The position numbers and the translations under genes are program-made. A stretch of DNA of 64,000 bases from the NCBI GenBank assembly GCA_029264305.1, contig JARICA010000017.1, positions 153,092 through 217,091 of the forward strand. The letters are read 5' to 3'. This DNA is from Faecalimonas sp. (GTDB lineage: Bacteria; Bacillota; Clostridia; Lachnospirales; Lachnospiraceae). The notes beneath the pieces were generated by a model. That model did not search any database, had not been told where the DNA came from, and saw only the letters and a program-made list of their open reading frames with translations. Shown one piece after another: positions 52,941 through 61,222 of this stretch. Each line of letters opens with the position of its first letter. Within the stretch, counting starts at the first letter, position 1.

Positions 52941-53954
52941 CTATTTAGAAATAGTAGCGAACTTTTCTTTTGCATTTTCTATGAATTCCTTTTCCAAAAT
53001 TATCTTCATGTTCTTTGCAACTTTTGTATTAATATATAACGCAGGTTCTGAAATTGTTTCACACTTCATCTCTGATACCTTTTTTTCTCCTTTTAGAATT
53101 TTCGCAGCCATCCGCCCCGTTTGTTTTCCAAGTTCCACATAGTCTAATCCTTCTGCTGCAAGACATCCCAATTTTACCTGTTCGATCTCACTTCCAAATA
53201 CTGGTATGTTTTTTTTATTCGCTTTTTCAAGAATGGTAGACAATGAATTTACCACTGTATTATCTGTCAAATTTGTTATACAATCTACTTCTGTCAAAAG
53301 TTCCTCCACCGCAAGAGGTATATCTGCTGTTTGTGTAACTCCTTTTTTTACAATAGTAAAATTATATTTGTCTGCTAGTTTTTCATATTCTTTAATTGCT
53401 GATATGGAATTCACTTCACTCGTTGTATACATAATTCCTATCTTTTTTGCACGTGGCAATACTTTTCTAATCATTTTTAATTGCTCTTTAATTGGCAATT
53501 TATCACTTGTTCCTGTTACTTTCCCCACAGGCATTCCTTCTTTATTTGTCAATTTTGCAGCAATTGGATTTGTAACAGCAGTATAAATCACTGGAATATC
53601 TGTCTGCATTGCTGAATTATACGCCGATTGTGCACTTGGTGTTGCAATAGCACAAATCATATCTACATCTTCTGCAACAAATGTATCACTAATTTGTTTC
53701 GCCGTTCCTTGATCTGCTATTGCATTTTTTACTTTTATTTTTAAATTTTTTCCTTCTATAACTCCTTCTTCTTCTAGACCTTTTATAAATCCTTTCCGAC
53801 AATTATCTAGTGAACCATGTTCTGCAAACTGAGAAATTCCAATCTGATATACTTTCTTATTTTCAGCACCATTCCCCGGTTTTTCCTTACTACAACCTCC
53901 AAAACACATCCCCATTACCATGCATAATAAAATTGTTATTACTCTTTTTTTCAT
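52941..53954 (-). CDS. trpX: Tryptophan-type ABC transporter substrate-binding lipoprotein
   Basis: 337 residues. The lipobox MCFGGC puts the lipid-anchored cysteine at residue 21. The mature protein is a two-lobed periplasmic-binding fold of the PF04392 (TrpX/DUF534) family, with ISQFAEHGSLDNCRKGFIKGL at the start, AIATPSAQSAYN, and IPVIYTAVTNPIAAKL between lobes. The operon is headed by a T-box with a UGG specifier, so tryptophan is the most likely ligand. PF04392 proteins without a T-box may bind other solutes. Confidence 0.88.
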   Translation of the reverse strand: MKKRVITILLCMVMGMCFGGCSKEKPGNGAENKKVYQIGISQFAEHGSLDNCRKGFIKGLEEEGVIEGKNLKIKVKNAIADQGTAKQISDTFVAEDVDMICAIATPSAQSAYNSAMQTDIPVIYTAVTNPIAAKLTNKEGMPVGKVTGTSDKLPIKEQLKMIRKVLPRAKKIGIMYTTSEVNSISAIKEYEKLADKYNFTIVKKGVTQTADIPLAVEELLTEVDCITNLTDNTVVNSLSTILEKANKKNIPVFGSEIEQVKLGCLAAEGLDYVELGKQTGRMAAKILKGEKKVSEMKCETISEPALYINTKVAKNMKIILEKEFIENAKEKFATISK

Positions 53955-54043
53955 CTTCTTGTTCTCCTTTTTTCTTTCTTTTCAAAAACAAAAAAGCCGA
54001 TTCTTTTCGTGTATTTATTTTGTCAAAATGTCCATTTGATACA

Positions 54044-54324
54044 ATAAAAAACGCCTCAAACTATACTTATAGTTTGAGACGGTAATAACACTAAATTCAT
54101 TATCGCGGTGCCACTCAATTTGACAAATTGTCCACTTTCTCACGTACAAACATACGCTCCTGATTGATAACGGGTTCGGTTCCCGACGACGCCTACTCTT
54201 TTCATTTCGGGCCGCCCTCGAAAGTCCATTCAGTAAAAAAAGTCATACAACACTCTCACCACCTGTTGCTCTCTGTGATTCCTTTTGAAACTTACTTCTC
54301 TTTCTCATCGGTTTCGCTTTTGAT
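54044..54324 (-). ncRNA. Tryptophan T-box riboswitch
   Basis: The T-box core TGGCACCGCG lies at 54113-54104, followed by a terminator stem CTCAAACTATA / TATAGTTTGAG (54055-54078) and a T-run to 54044. Stem I elements are visible: GATGAGAAAGAGAAGTAAGT near the 5' end and GGTGGTGAGAG near 54262. The specifier candidate GAA-TGG-ACTTTCGAG puts UGG (Trp) at 54228-54226. Uncharged tRNA-Trp would pair with the specifier and the T-box, block the terminator and switch on the transporter genes downstream. Confidence 0.92.
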
Positions 54325-54330
54325 GTGCTT

Positions 54331-54359
54331 ATTCTAATTTCTTTTTTATCTTTTGTCAA
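54331..54359 (-). promoter_or_regulatory. Promoter of the T-box/trpX operon
   Basis: TTGACA (54359-54354), 17-base spacer, TAGAAT (54336-54331); transcription would begin near 54324. Confidence 0.75.
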
Positions 54360-54367
54360 GAGTTTTC

Positions 54368-55753
54368 TTATATCCAATAATCTGGGAACTCATTTCTAAG
54401 TACTTTTGTACAAATTCTTTCACCTTCTTGTGCAAGTTTTTCCTCATCTACTCCAGTTAAATGTCCATCTGCATATACAATCTTTCCATTCACAATTGTC
54501 ATCCAAACTGGCCCTGTTACACCTACCCTTGCTAGCATATTTTTAGGATCATGTATTGCACCTGCAAATTCCAATCCTCTTGTATCAATCATAAAAAGGT
54601 CTGCACCTTTATCTATTTCTAATGTTCCTAAATCATTGCGCCCCAATGTTTTGGCACCATTTACAGTAGCTATTTTCAACATATCGTAAGCTGAAACACA
54701 CCCACCTCTTTCTTTGGTATGATATGTTTGCATTAAATAAGCCATGCGAAGTGCATCTAGTTCATTAGAACTATCATTTGTAGCCGAACCATCACAGCCA
54801 AGACTTACTAAAATCCCCATATCTTGTAACTTTTTAATATCAAGAATTGGAAATCCTCCTAACACTGCTGGTGCTGGACAATGAGAAATTCCCGTTCCTG
54901 TTTGTGCAATTAATTGATATTCTTCAGGTGTTAATTCCCAAGCATGTGCATAAAAAACATCTTCCCCAATAAATCCAATTTGTTCACACCACTCTAAAGT
55001 TCTCATTCCGTAACGTTGACGTATTCCTTCACTTTCTCCTTCACCTAAATGAGTATGAAGACGTACACCTTTATCTCTTGCAAGTTTAACAGATTCTACA
55101 AAAGTATCTTTATAACAATTAATTGGCTGACATGGAGATACTACAATCTGACTCATGGAATATGGACTTGCATCATGATACTTATCAATTAGACGTTCGC
55201 AATCTTTAATAAATTCGTCTGTTGACTCTACCATTGCTGCTGGAATAGAGCTTCCTTTTTCTCTTGGCAATGTATTTCCACCGCGTCCCGCATGATAACG
55301 AATTCCAAGTTGAGCTGCCGCTTCCATCTGTCTATCCACTGGTCTTTTTCCTGTAGCTGTTGTGTAGCAATATTGATGATCAAAAGCAGTTGTACATCCA
55401 TGTTTTAATAAATCCGCCATAGCAGTCATAGAAGAATAATAAATAACATCATCATCAATTTTTTGAAAAATGCGATAAATTTTATCAATCCAATCCATAA
55501 CAGTTAAATTTGGATAATCAATCGTTGTTAAATTTCTTACAAAAGTCTGAAAGAAATGATGATGCGTATTTACCATACCTGGATATACAAATTTACCAGT
55601 TCCATCAATTATTTTTGCACTTTCCACTTCTAAATTTTTTCCAATCTTTATAATTTTAGAACCTTCAATTAATAAATCTGTATCATAAAAAACTTCATCT
55701 TTTTTATTGCAAGTTACAATCGCTTTTGCATTTTTAATTAATATTTTACTCAT
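54368..55753 (-). CDS. 8-oxoguanine deaminase-like amidohydrolase
   Basis: 461 residues from an ATG with AAAGGAG upstream; a longer frame runs into the preceding permease. It is an amidohydrolase of the AtzA/guanine deaminase/8-oxoguanine deaminase group (COG0402): metal histidines in NTHHHFFQTF, the RLHTHLGEGESEG segment, DVFYAHAWELTPEE, SHCPAPAVLGG and the metal-binding Asp in LGCDGSATND. It is co-directional with a BMP-type nucleoside ABC transporter, so hydrolytic deamination of an imported purine base is likely. The exact base is inference. Confidence 0.8.
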   Translation of the reverse strand: MSKILIKNAKAIVTCNKKDEVFYDTDLLIEGSKIIKIGKNLEVESAKIIDGTGKFVYPGMVNTHHHFFQTFVRNLTTIDYPNLTVMDWIDKIYRIFQKIDDDVIYYSSMTAMADLLKHGCTTAFDHQYCYTTATGKRPVDRQMEAAAQLGIRYHAGRGGNTLPREKGSSIPAAMVESTDEFIKDCERLIDKYHDASPYSMSQIVVSPCQPINCYKDTFVESVKLARDKGVRLHTHLGEGESEGIRQRYGMRTLEWCEQIGFIGEDVFYAHAWELTPEEYQLIAQTGTGISHCPAPAVLGGFPILDIKKLQDMGILVSLGCDGSATNDSSNELDALRMAYLMQTYHTKERGGCVSAYDMLKIATVNGAKTLGRNDLGTLEIDKGADLFMIDTRGLEFAGAIHDPKNMLARVGVTGPVWMTIVNGKIVYADGHLTGVDEEKLAQEGERICTKVLRNEFPDYWI

Positions 55754-55772
55754 GTTTTCTCCTTTCAGCTTA

Positions 55773-56714
55773 CTATCTAGAACCACGAATATACGGTTTT
55801 GCAAGTTTTTCTGGCTGATTACTTTTTCCTATGGAAAGTAATAGTGTTAATAATGTAATAATATATGGGAGCATTGCCAATGCTTGTGTTGGAATTGGCA
55901 GTCCAAGTGCTTGCAGTCGAATTTGAAGTGCATTTGCACCACCAAAAATAACTGCTGCTCCTAATGTCCCCATTGGTGTATATCTTCCTAAAATAACTGC
56001 TGCTAAAGCAATATAACCTCGCCCCGAAATCATATTTTCAGAGAATTTCCCAAGTTGTACCAATACTAAAACAGCACCACCAATTCCTCCTAAGATTCCA
56101 TTAACAGCAATCGCAACCCATTGGTATTTATTTACTGGAATACCTGCTGCATCCGCTGCTTGTGGATTTTCACCAATCGCTGTGAAAGCTAATCCTGAAG
56201 CTGTTTTTTTATAATAAATTCCAGCAACAATCACAAGAACAATTACCATATATGTCATGATATCTTGGCAAAAAAACGCTTCACCTATAATAGGAATATG
56301 ACTTAAAACAGGAATCCGTATAGGTTTTAATGTAGATACCTGCTGATATGATTCTCCAGCTGACATTAATTTATATGCAAAACTAGTAACTCCAAGCATA
56401 AAAATATTCAAAGCGATTCCGCTAACTGATTGATCTTGAGATAACCGAACACACAAAAATCCATGAATAAAACTAACAGCACAGCCTCCTAACATTCCGC
56501 AAATTAGTCCTATTAAAATGCTATTACTATAGAAAGTTCCTGCAAAAGAACAAAATGCTCCACTAAGCATAACACCTTCTAAGCCAATATTTAAAATTCC
56601 AGCTTTTTCAAGAAAAACTTCTCCCAAAGCAGCATAAATTAGTGGAACAGCCATTCTCACTGTTGCTGCAAGAAAAGCTGTGAAAAAAGTAACTGTAAAA
56701 ATTTGCTCTAACAT
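55773..56714 (-). CDS. Nucleoside-type ABC transporter permease (NupQ-like)
   Basis: 313 residues from an ATG with GGGAGG upstream; the frame extends 79 codons further but that part only mirrors the overlapping region of the preceding permease gene. About eight to ten membrane helices with LGEVFLEKAGILNIGLEGVML split near the N-terminus, FTAIGENPQAADAAGIPVNKY in the middle and a GGANALQIRLQALG segment near the end. It pairs with the permease directly upstream. Part of a BMP-family importer. Confidence 0.88.
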   Translation of the reverse strand: MLEQIFTVTFFTAFLAATVRMAVPLIYAALGEVFLEKAGILNIGLEGVMLSGAFCSFAGTFYSNSILIGLICGMLGGCAVSFIHGFLCVRLSQDQSVSGIALNIFMLGVTSFAYKLMSAGESYQQVSTLKPIRIPVLSHIPIIGEAFFCQDIMTYMVIVLVIVAGIYYKKTASGLAFTAIGENPQAADAAGIPVNKYQWVAIAVNGILGGIGGAVLVLVQLGKFSENMISGRGYIALAAVILGRYTPMGTLGAAVIFGGANALQIRLQALGLPIPTQALAMLPYIITLLTLLLSIGKSNQPEKLAKPYIRGSR

Positions 56715-56719
56715 ACTAC

Positions 56720-57754
56720 CTATACCTCCCTGTCTTTTCTTTTGAACAGCGACCCATGGAATATTTTTCTTCCTAATATAAGAAGAACGACCAAGCCAAT
56801 TAAAATACTTACAATTGCAGATGGAATTCCCAATTGTCTTTGCATCGAATTTGCTCCAACTTGCATGGCTGCAAAGGCTATTGCTACTCCAAAAACTCCC
56901 CAAGGACGATTTCCTGCAATCAACGCAATTAACACTGCTGTATATCCACATTCAGACGAAATTCCTTCAAGAAGTTTTTTCTGTACTCCTATAACTTCAA
57001 TCACTCCTGCTATACCTGCAAATCCTCCACTCAAAAAAGCAGAAAACACAATATTTTTCATTACAGAAATACCATTACATTTTGCAGCTCTTTTTGTAAA
57101 GCCTACCACTTTCATTTCATATCCATATTTTGTTTTTTCCATAAGAATCCATACAATGATAACTGCTGCAATGGCAATAAATATACCTGTATGCAGAGTT
57201 GTTGGAGGCATAATAAAAGACAATGAAGCATCTCTATCGATACGTGCCGATTGTGGAACTGCCCCTGCTGGATCCATTAAAAAAGTACGTACTGCAATTC
57301 CAAGGAAATTAATTGCAATATAATTTAACATAATCGTTACAATAATTTCTGAAATTCCAAATTTAGATTTCATATACGCCGCTATCAAAGCCCAAATTCC
57401 ACCACAAAAAAATCCTGCAAGAATTGATAATAAAATTCGAGCTGTTCCGGGAATTTCTGTTAACTTTAAAGATACCATTGCAGCTGCAATTGCTCCCATG
57501 TAAAATTGGCCTTCTGCACCAATATTAAAAAATCCTGTTTTAAATGCCACAGCACAACCAATCCCAGTCAAAATCAATGGCGTTGCCTTTACTAAAATTT
57601 CTGAAAATCCATTTACATTTCCGAAAATTCCATTAAAAAACAATGCATATGCTTCTAATGGATTTGCGCCACAAAGTAAAATCAAAATAGTTCCTGCAAT
57701 AATAGTCAAAATTGCAATCCAAAGAATATCCAATACTTTTTTCTTATTTTCCAT
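56720..57754 (-). CDS. Nucleoside-type ABC transporter permease (NupP-like)
   Basis: 344 residues, about eight to nine membrane helices. KATPLILTGIGCAVAFKTGFFNIGAEGQF is the shared permease motif, followed by KVVGFTKRAAKCNGISV. Start and stop codons overlap the ATPase gene (TAATG), and the partner permease starts 5 bases later, so translation is coupled. It is a membrane half of the BMP-family nucleoside/nucleobase importer. Confidence 0.88.
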   Translation of the reverse strand: MENKKKVLDILWIAILTIIAGTILILLCGANPLEAYALFFNGIFGNVNGFSEILVKATPLILTGIGCAVAFKTGFFNIGAEGQFYMGAIAAAMVSLKLTEIPGTARILLSILAGFFCGGIWALIAAYMKSKFGISEIIVTIMLNYIAINFLGIAVRTFLMDPAGAVPQSARIDRDASLSFIMPPTTLHTGIFIAIAAVIIVWILMEKTKYGYEMKVVGFTKRAAKCNGISVMKNIVFSAFLSGGFAGIAGVIEVIGVQKKLLEGISSECGYTAVLIALIAGNRPWGVFGVAIAFAAMQVGANSMQRQLGIPSAIVSILIGLVVLLILGRKIFHGSLFKRKDREV

Positions 57755-59277
57755 TACCTTGTTTCCTCCTGTGTTATACCACCCATTAACAATCCGAGTT
57801 GATCTAATTGTATTTCATCTTTTCTTAAAATCCCGACTATCTTTCCACCAAACATAACTGCCACTCGATCAGAAAGTTGCATAATCTCTTCCAAATCGGC
57901 TGAAATAAGTAGAATACTTTTTCCTTCATTTCTTTGTTGCATTAACACCTCACGAACAAACTGTGTTGCCCCTATATCTAATCCTCTTGTTGGTTGGCTT
58001 GCAATAATAAACTTAGCTTTTTGTGTTATCTCTCTTGCTAAAATCACCTTTTGTTGATTTCCACCTGACATAAGTTTAACTGCTGTTTCTCCAGAAGAAT
58101 TGCCTGATGTTTTAATTTGATACTCTTTAATTGTACACGTAGCATTTTCTTGAATGGTTTTCTTCTGAAATATTCCTCTTTTCAAATAAGGTTTTTTATC
58201 ATACTCTCTTAAAATCAAATTTTCAGCCACATTCATCTCTAATACTAGTCCATCTTTATGTCGATCATCGGAAATATAAGAAATTCCTTTTTCAAATCTT
58301 TCCTTTACATTTAGCGTACGAACATCATTTCCTTCAAAATATATCTTCCCTGATGTCATTTTCAAAATCCCAGTAATTACCTCAGCCAATTCTTTTTGAC
58401 CATTTCCATCTACCCCAGCGATTCCAAGAATTTCTCCTTTATAAACATCTAAATTTATATTATCAAGAAGAGGTTTTTTGTGATGCTTTTTAATCGTCAC
58501 TTCCTTCATCTGCAAAGCCACTTCTTTTTCTTGAATTTCTTTTACTTCAAAATCATAACTTAATTCTCTTCCTACCATACACTTGGATAATTCTGTTGGA
58601 TTCGTATCTTTTGTTACAAATGTTCCTACTTTTTCCCCATCCCTTAAAATTGTAACCCGATCACTAATATTCATAATTTCGCTCATACGATGGGTAATTA
58701 TAATAATTGCATATCCTTCTTGTTTTAACTTCTTTAAAACAGAAAAAAATTGTTCTGTTTCTTTAGGAGTCAACACACCTGTAGGTTCATCTAAAATCAA
58801 GAGTTTAACATCTCTGTAAAGAGCTTTTAAAATTTCTACTCTTTGTTGCTGTCCAACTGAAAGTTCAGAAATTTTCTTATCAGGTTCTACTAACAGTCCA
58901 TATTTCTCTGCTAAATTTTCTAAATTCTTTTTTGCTTCTTTCCGATTTAAAAATATTTTTTTTCGTTCTAATCCTAGAATTACATTGTCTAATACTGTCA
59001 TTTTGTTTACTAAGGAAAAATGTTGATGTACCATTCCAATCCCTTCCGCAATGGCATCTTTAGGTGAATGAAAATGAACCTTTTCACCTTTCCATAAAAT
59101 TTCACCTTCATCAGCAGAATAAATTCCAAACAAAATATTCATCAATGTAGTTTTTCCTGCTCCATTTTCTCCAAGTAACGCATGGATTTCACCTTGTCTG
59201 ACTGATAAATTAATATCTTTGTTTGCATACACACCTGAAAATTTTTTCCCTATATGCTTCATTTCTAAAACATTCAT
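57754..59277 (-). CDS. Nucleoside-type ABC transporter ATP-binding protein (NupO-like)
   Basis: 507 residues with two fused nucleotide-binding domains. The first has Walker A GENGAGKTT and Walker B LLILDEPTGVLTP; the second has a degenerate GVDGNGQKE in place of Walker A and IIASQPTRGLD as Walker B, the pattern normal for the RbsA/YufO class. It energises the two adjacent permeases. It lies 76 bases after the BMP lipoprotein gene. Confidence 0.9.
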   Translation of the reverse strand: MNVLEMKHIGKKFSGVYANKDINLSVRQGEIHALLGENGAGKTTLMNILFGIYSADEGEILWKGEKVHFHSPKDAIAEGIGMVHQHFSLVNKMTVLDNVILGLERKKIFLNRKEAKKNLENLAEKYGLLVEPDKKISELSVGQQQRVEILKALYRDVKLLILDEPTGVLTPKETEQFFSVLKKLKQEGYAIIIITHRMSEIMNISDRVTILRDGEKVGTFVTKDTNPTELSKCMVGRELSYDFEVKEIQEKEVALQMKEVTIKKHHKKPLLDNINLDVYKGEILGIAGVDGNGQKELAEVITGILKMTSGKIYFEGNDVRTLNVKERFEKGISYISDDRHKDGLVLEMNVAENLILREYDKKPYLKRGIFQKKTIQENATCTIKEYQIKTSGNSSGETAVKLMSGGNQQKVILAREITQKAKFIIASQPTRGLDIGATQFVREVLMQQRNEGKSILLISADLEEIMQLSDRVAVMFGGKIVGILRKDEIQLDQLGLLMGGITQEETR

Positions 59278-59353
59278 TTTACAAACTCCTTTAAAATAGG
59301 TAGGTTCAATAAAATTTGCATTCTATCGCCCTACCCAAATTGTTTTGTGACTT

Positions 59354-60370
59354 TTACTTGCCTTTTCGTTCTTTCGTATCACATGGCACTTTAAAGCTTC
59401 CATCTTTAATTGCGTTTTGTTTTTTATCTAACATTTCTTTTACATTTTGTGGAATTTTTTCCATTAATTTTTCATTATAAACAAATTCTACAATTCCTTC
59501 TGCCATTCCAAGTTCTTTTACCTCTCCTTTGAACTTTCCTTCTTTAATATCAGATACTGCCGTTTTAATTAATTCAGGAACATGATAAACTGCTGAAGAA
59601 AGAACTGCTTTTTCTGCTAATGAACTTTGATCATAAGAATCCCCTGTTGCATAAAGTCCTGCATCCTGTGCAGCATTTAAAGCACCGGTTCCTGCTTCAT
59701 TTGCACAATGTCCAATCACATCAACACCATTATCAATCATTGCTTGTGCCGCTTCTTTTGCAAGGGCTGTATCTGTAAATGAACCTGTCCATGCTGTTTG
59801 ATAATCAATGCTTGGATTTACTTCTTTTGCTCCGTCTTCATATCCATTCATGATTTTCACAAGTGATGCACCTTGTACTGGACCGATAAAACCAACTTTT
59901 CCTGCTTTTGACATTCCTGCAGCAAGCATTCCTTGTAAATATCCTGTTTCTTCACATTTCATCACATAAGATGCAACATTTTCAGCAGATGCATTTGCTT
60001 CAATACAAATAAATTTTGTATCCGGATATAATTCGCTTACCTCTAAAGCAGGATCACCAAATTGGAATCCATGACCAATAACTACATCATAATCATTTGC
60101 GGCATACTCTTTAAATGCTGAAACCATATCTGCCGCTTGTATATTTTCTGTGTATGCAACTTCACAATCAAGATCCTTTTCTACAAGTTTTAATCCTTCA
60201 TATGCCGACTGACACCACCCCATATCATTTACTGCCCCTGTTACACAAAGAGCAACCTTTAACTTCCCATCATTCATTTTTTCTTTCTCTTTGTCCGATT
60301 TGCTTCCACACCCTACTAACATAGATGCTGTTAGAACTCCACATAATAGCATTGCTAAAAGTTTCTTCAT
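59354..60370 (-). CDS. BMP-family substrate-binding lipoprotein (NupN-like)
   Basis: 338 residues. Lipobox SMLVGC with lipid-anchored Cys21, then the BMP/PnrA fold: VALCVTGAVNDMGWCQSAYEGL, DVVIGHGFQFGDPA, GFIGPVQGASLVKIMNGYEDG. BMP proteins bind purine nucleosides or bases. As first gene of the operon it is preceded by AAAGGAG and the promoter with palindrome at 60441-60409. The ligand is inferred from the neighbouring deaminase. Confidence 0.9.
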   Translation of the reverse strand: MKKLLAMLLCGVLTASMLVGCGSKSDKEKEKMNDGKLKVALCVTGAVNDMGWCQSAYEGLKLVEKDLDCEVAYTENIQAADMVSAFKEYAANDYDVVIGHGFQFGDPALEVSELYPDTKFICIEANASAENVASYVMKCEETGYLQGMLAAGMSKAGKVGFIGPVQGASLVKIMNGYEDGAKEVNPSIDYQTAWTGSFTDTALAKEAAQAMIDNGVDVIGHCANEAGTGALNAAQDAGLYATGDSYDQSSLAEKAVLSSAVYHVPELIKTAVSDIKEGKFKGEVKELGMAEGIVEFVYNEKLMEKIPQNVKEMLDKKQNAIKDGSFKVPCDTKERKGK

Positions 60371-60408
60371 CGTTTTTCTCCTTTACAGTATGTATTGATT
60401 TAATATAC

Positions 60409-60441
60409 GTTCATTATAATGAACACAATATCCTTTGTCAA
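60409..60441 (-). promoter_or_regulatory. Promoter and palindromic operator of the nucleoside ABC operon
   Basis: TTGACA (60441-60436), 17-base spacer, TATAAT (60418-60413): a consensus promoter. The -10 box is the centre of a perfect 16-bp palindrome, GTTCATTATAATGAAC (60409-60424), so a repressor bound there would block it. Confidence 0.8.
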
Positions 60442-60457
60442 TTATTTTTTATTTTAT

Positions 60458-60486
60458 ATGACAAGATTCTTATTTTATGCTATTAT
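60458..60486 (+). promoter_or_regulatory. Promoter of the XRE-cupin regulator
   Basis: ATGACA (60458-60463), 17-base spacer, TATTAT (60481-60486), 36 bases before the start codon. Confidence 0.5.
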
Positions 60487-60521
60487 TAAAAAAAACAAAA
60501 TATGAAAAGGAGCAAAACAGT

Positions 60522-61121
60522 ATGTCTGAACTAAATCTCACAAGAATAGGAGCTCTTTTAAAAAGCAGACGCATCGAAAATGGCTTGTCTATACGAGAAT
60601 TGTCCCTTAAATCAGGCGTTGCAGCAGGAACTATAAGTCAAATCGAAACTGGGAAAACATCTCCAAATCTTATCAGCGTCTACTCATTATGCGAAACTCT
60701 CAATTTTCCTATTTCTGCATTATTTATTCAAGATAATAGTGATCGAATAAAACTTGTACGAAAAGATGAACGCACTTCTTTTATAAGAAACACTAGCAAT
60801 ACAGAATCTATTGTTGAATCCCTTATTACAAAAGGGGAAAGTAAAATGTGGGGTGGTATTATCGACATGCCTCCGCATACAAATTCAGGTGATTATTACT
60901 ATCATGACGGAGAAGAATTCGTTTTTATTTTAGAAGGAAGTATTAGATTTTTTATGGATCAAATGGGTACATACGAATTAAATATAGGAGATACTCTTTA
61001 TTATCCAAATGAAATCGGACACCGTTGGGAAAATCCGACTGAAAATCATGCCAAACTTCTTATCGTTTCTACTACAGAATTTAAACAAGCATCTGACTCA
61101 GATGTTTCCGATTCAAAATAG
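60522..61121 (+). CDS. XRE-family regulator with cupin domain
   Basis: 199 residues from an ATG with AAAAGGAGC upstream; an earlier in-frame start has no such site. Residues about 5-62 form the XRE helix-turn-helix (LSIRELSLKSGVAAGTISQIE). A cupin domain follows (about 100-185) with YYYHDGEEFVFILEGS and GHRWENPTE, holding the sugar/metabolite or metal pocket. It is divergent from the nucleoside ABC operon, whose promoter contains a palindrome; the regulator is the obvious binder. XRE-cupin proteins often sense amines, purines or sulfur compounds. Confidence 0.87.
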   Translation: MSELNLTRIGALLKSRRIENGLSIRELSLKSGVAAGTISQIETGKTSPNLISVYSLCETLNFPISALFIQDNSDRIKLVRKDERTSFIRNTSNTESIVESLITKGESKMWGGIIDMPPHTNSGDYYYHDGEEFVFILEGSIRFFMDQMGTYELNIGDTLYYPNEIGHRWENPTENHAKLLIVSTTEFKQASDSDVSDSK

Positions 61122-61161
61122 TGAACAAAAGTAATTTATTTTATTTATAGTCAAAAATAAA

Positions 61162-61201
61162 GTTGGGAAAAGCAATGTAACATTTCCTTTCCCAACATTT
61201 T
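61162..61201. terminator. Bidirectional terminator
   Basis: A 9-bp stem (GTTGGGAAA / TTTCCCAAC) with a 17-base loop and T-runs on both strands, between the convergent regulator and UbiB-type genes. Confidence 0.75.
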
Positions 61202-61222
61202 TGTCAACTTTATTCTTTTTAG

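Noticed and set aside
56742..57323. 193-residue open frame on plus opposite a permease gene
   Set aside because: Antisense of a membrane protein gene; no ribosome binding site and no motif.
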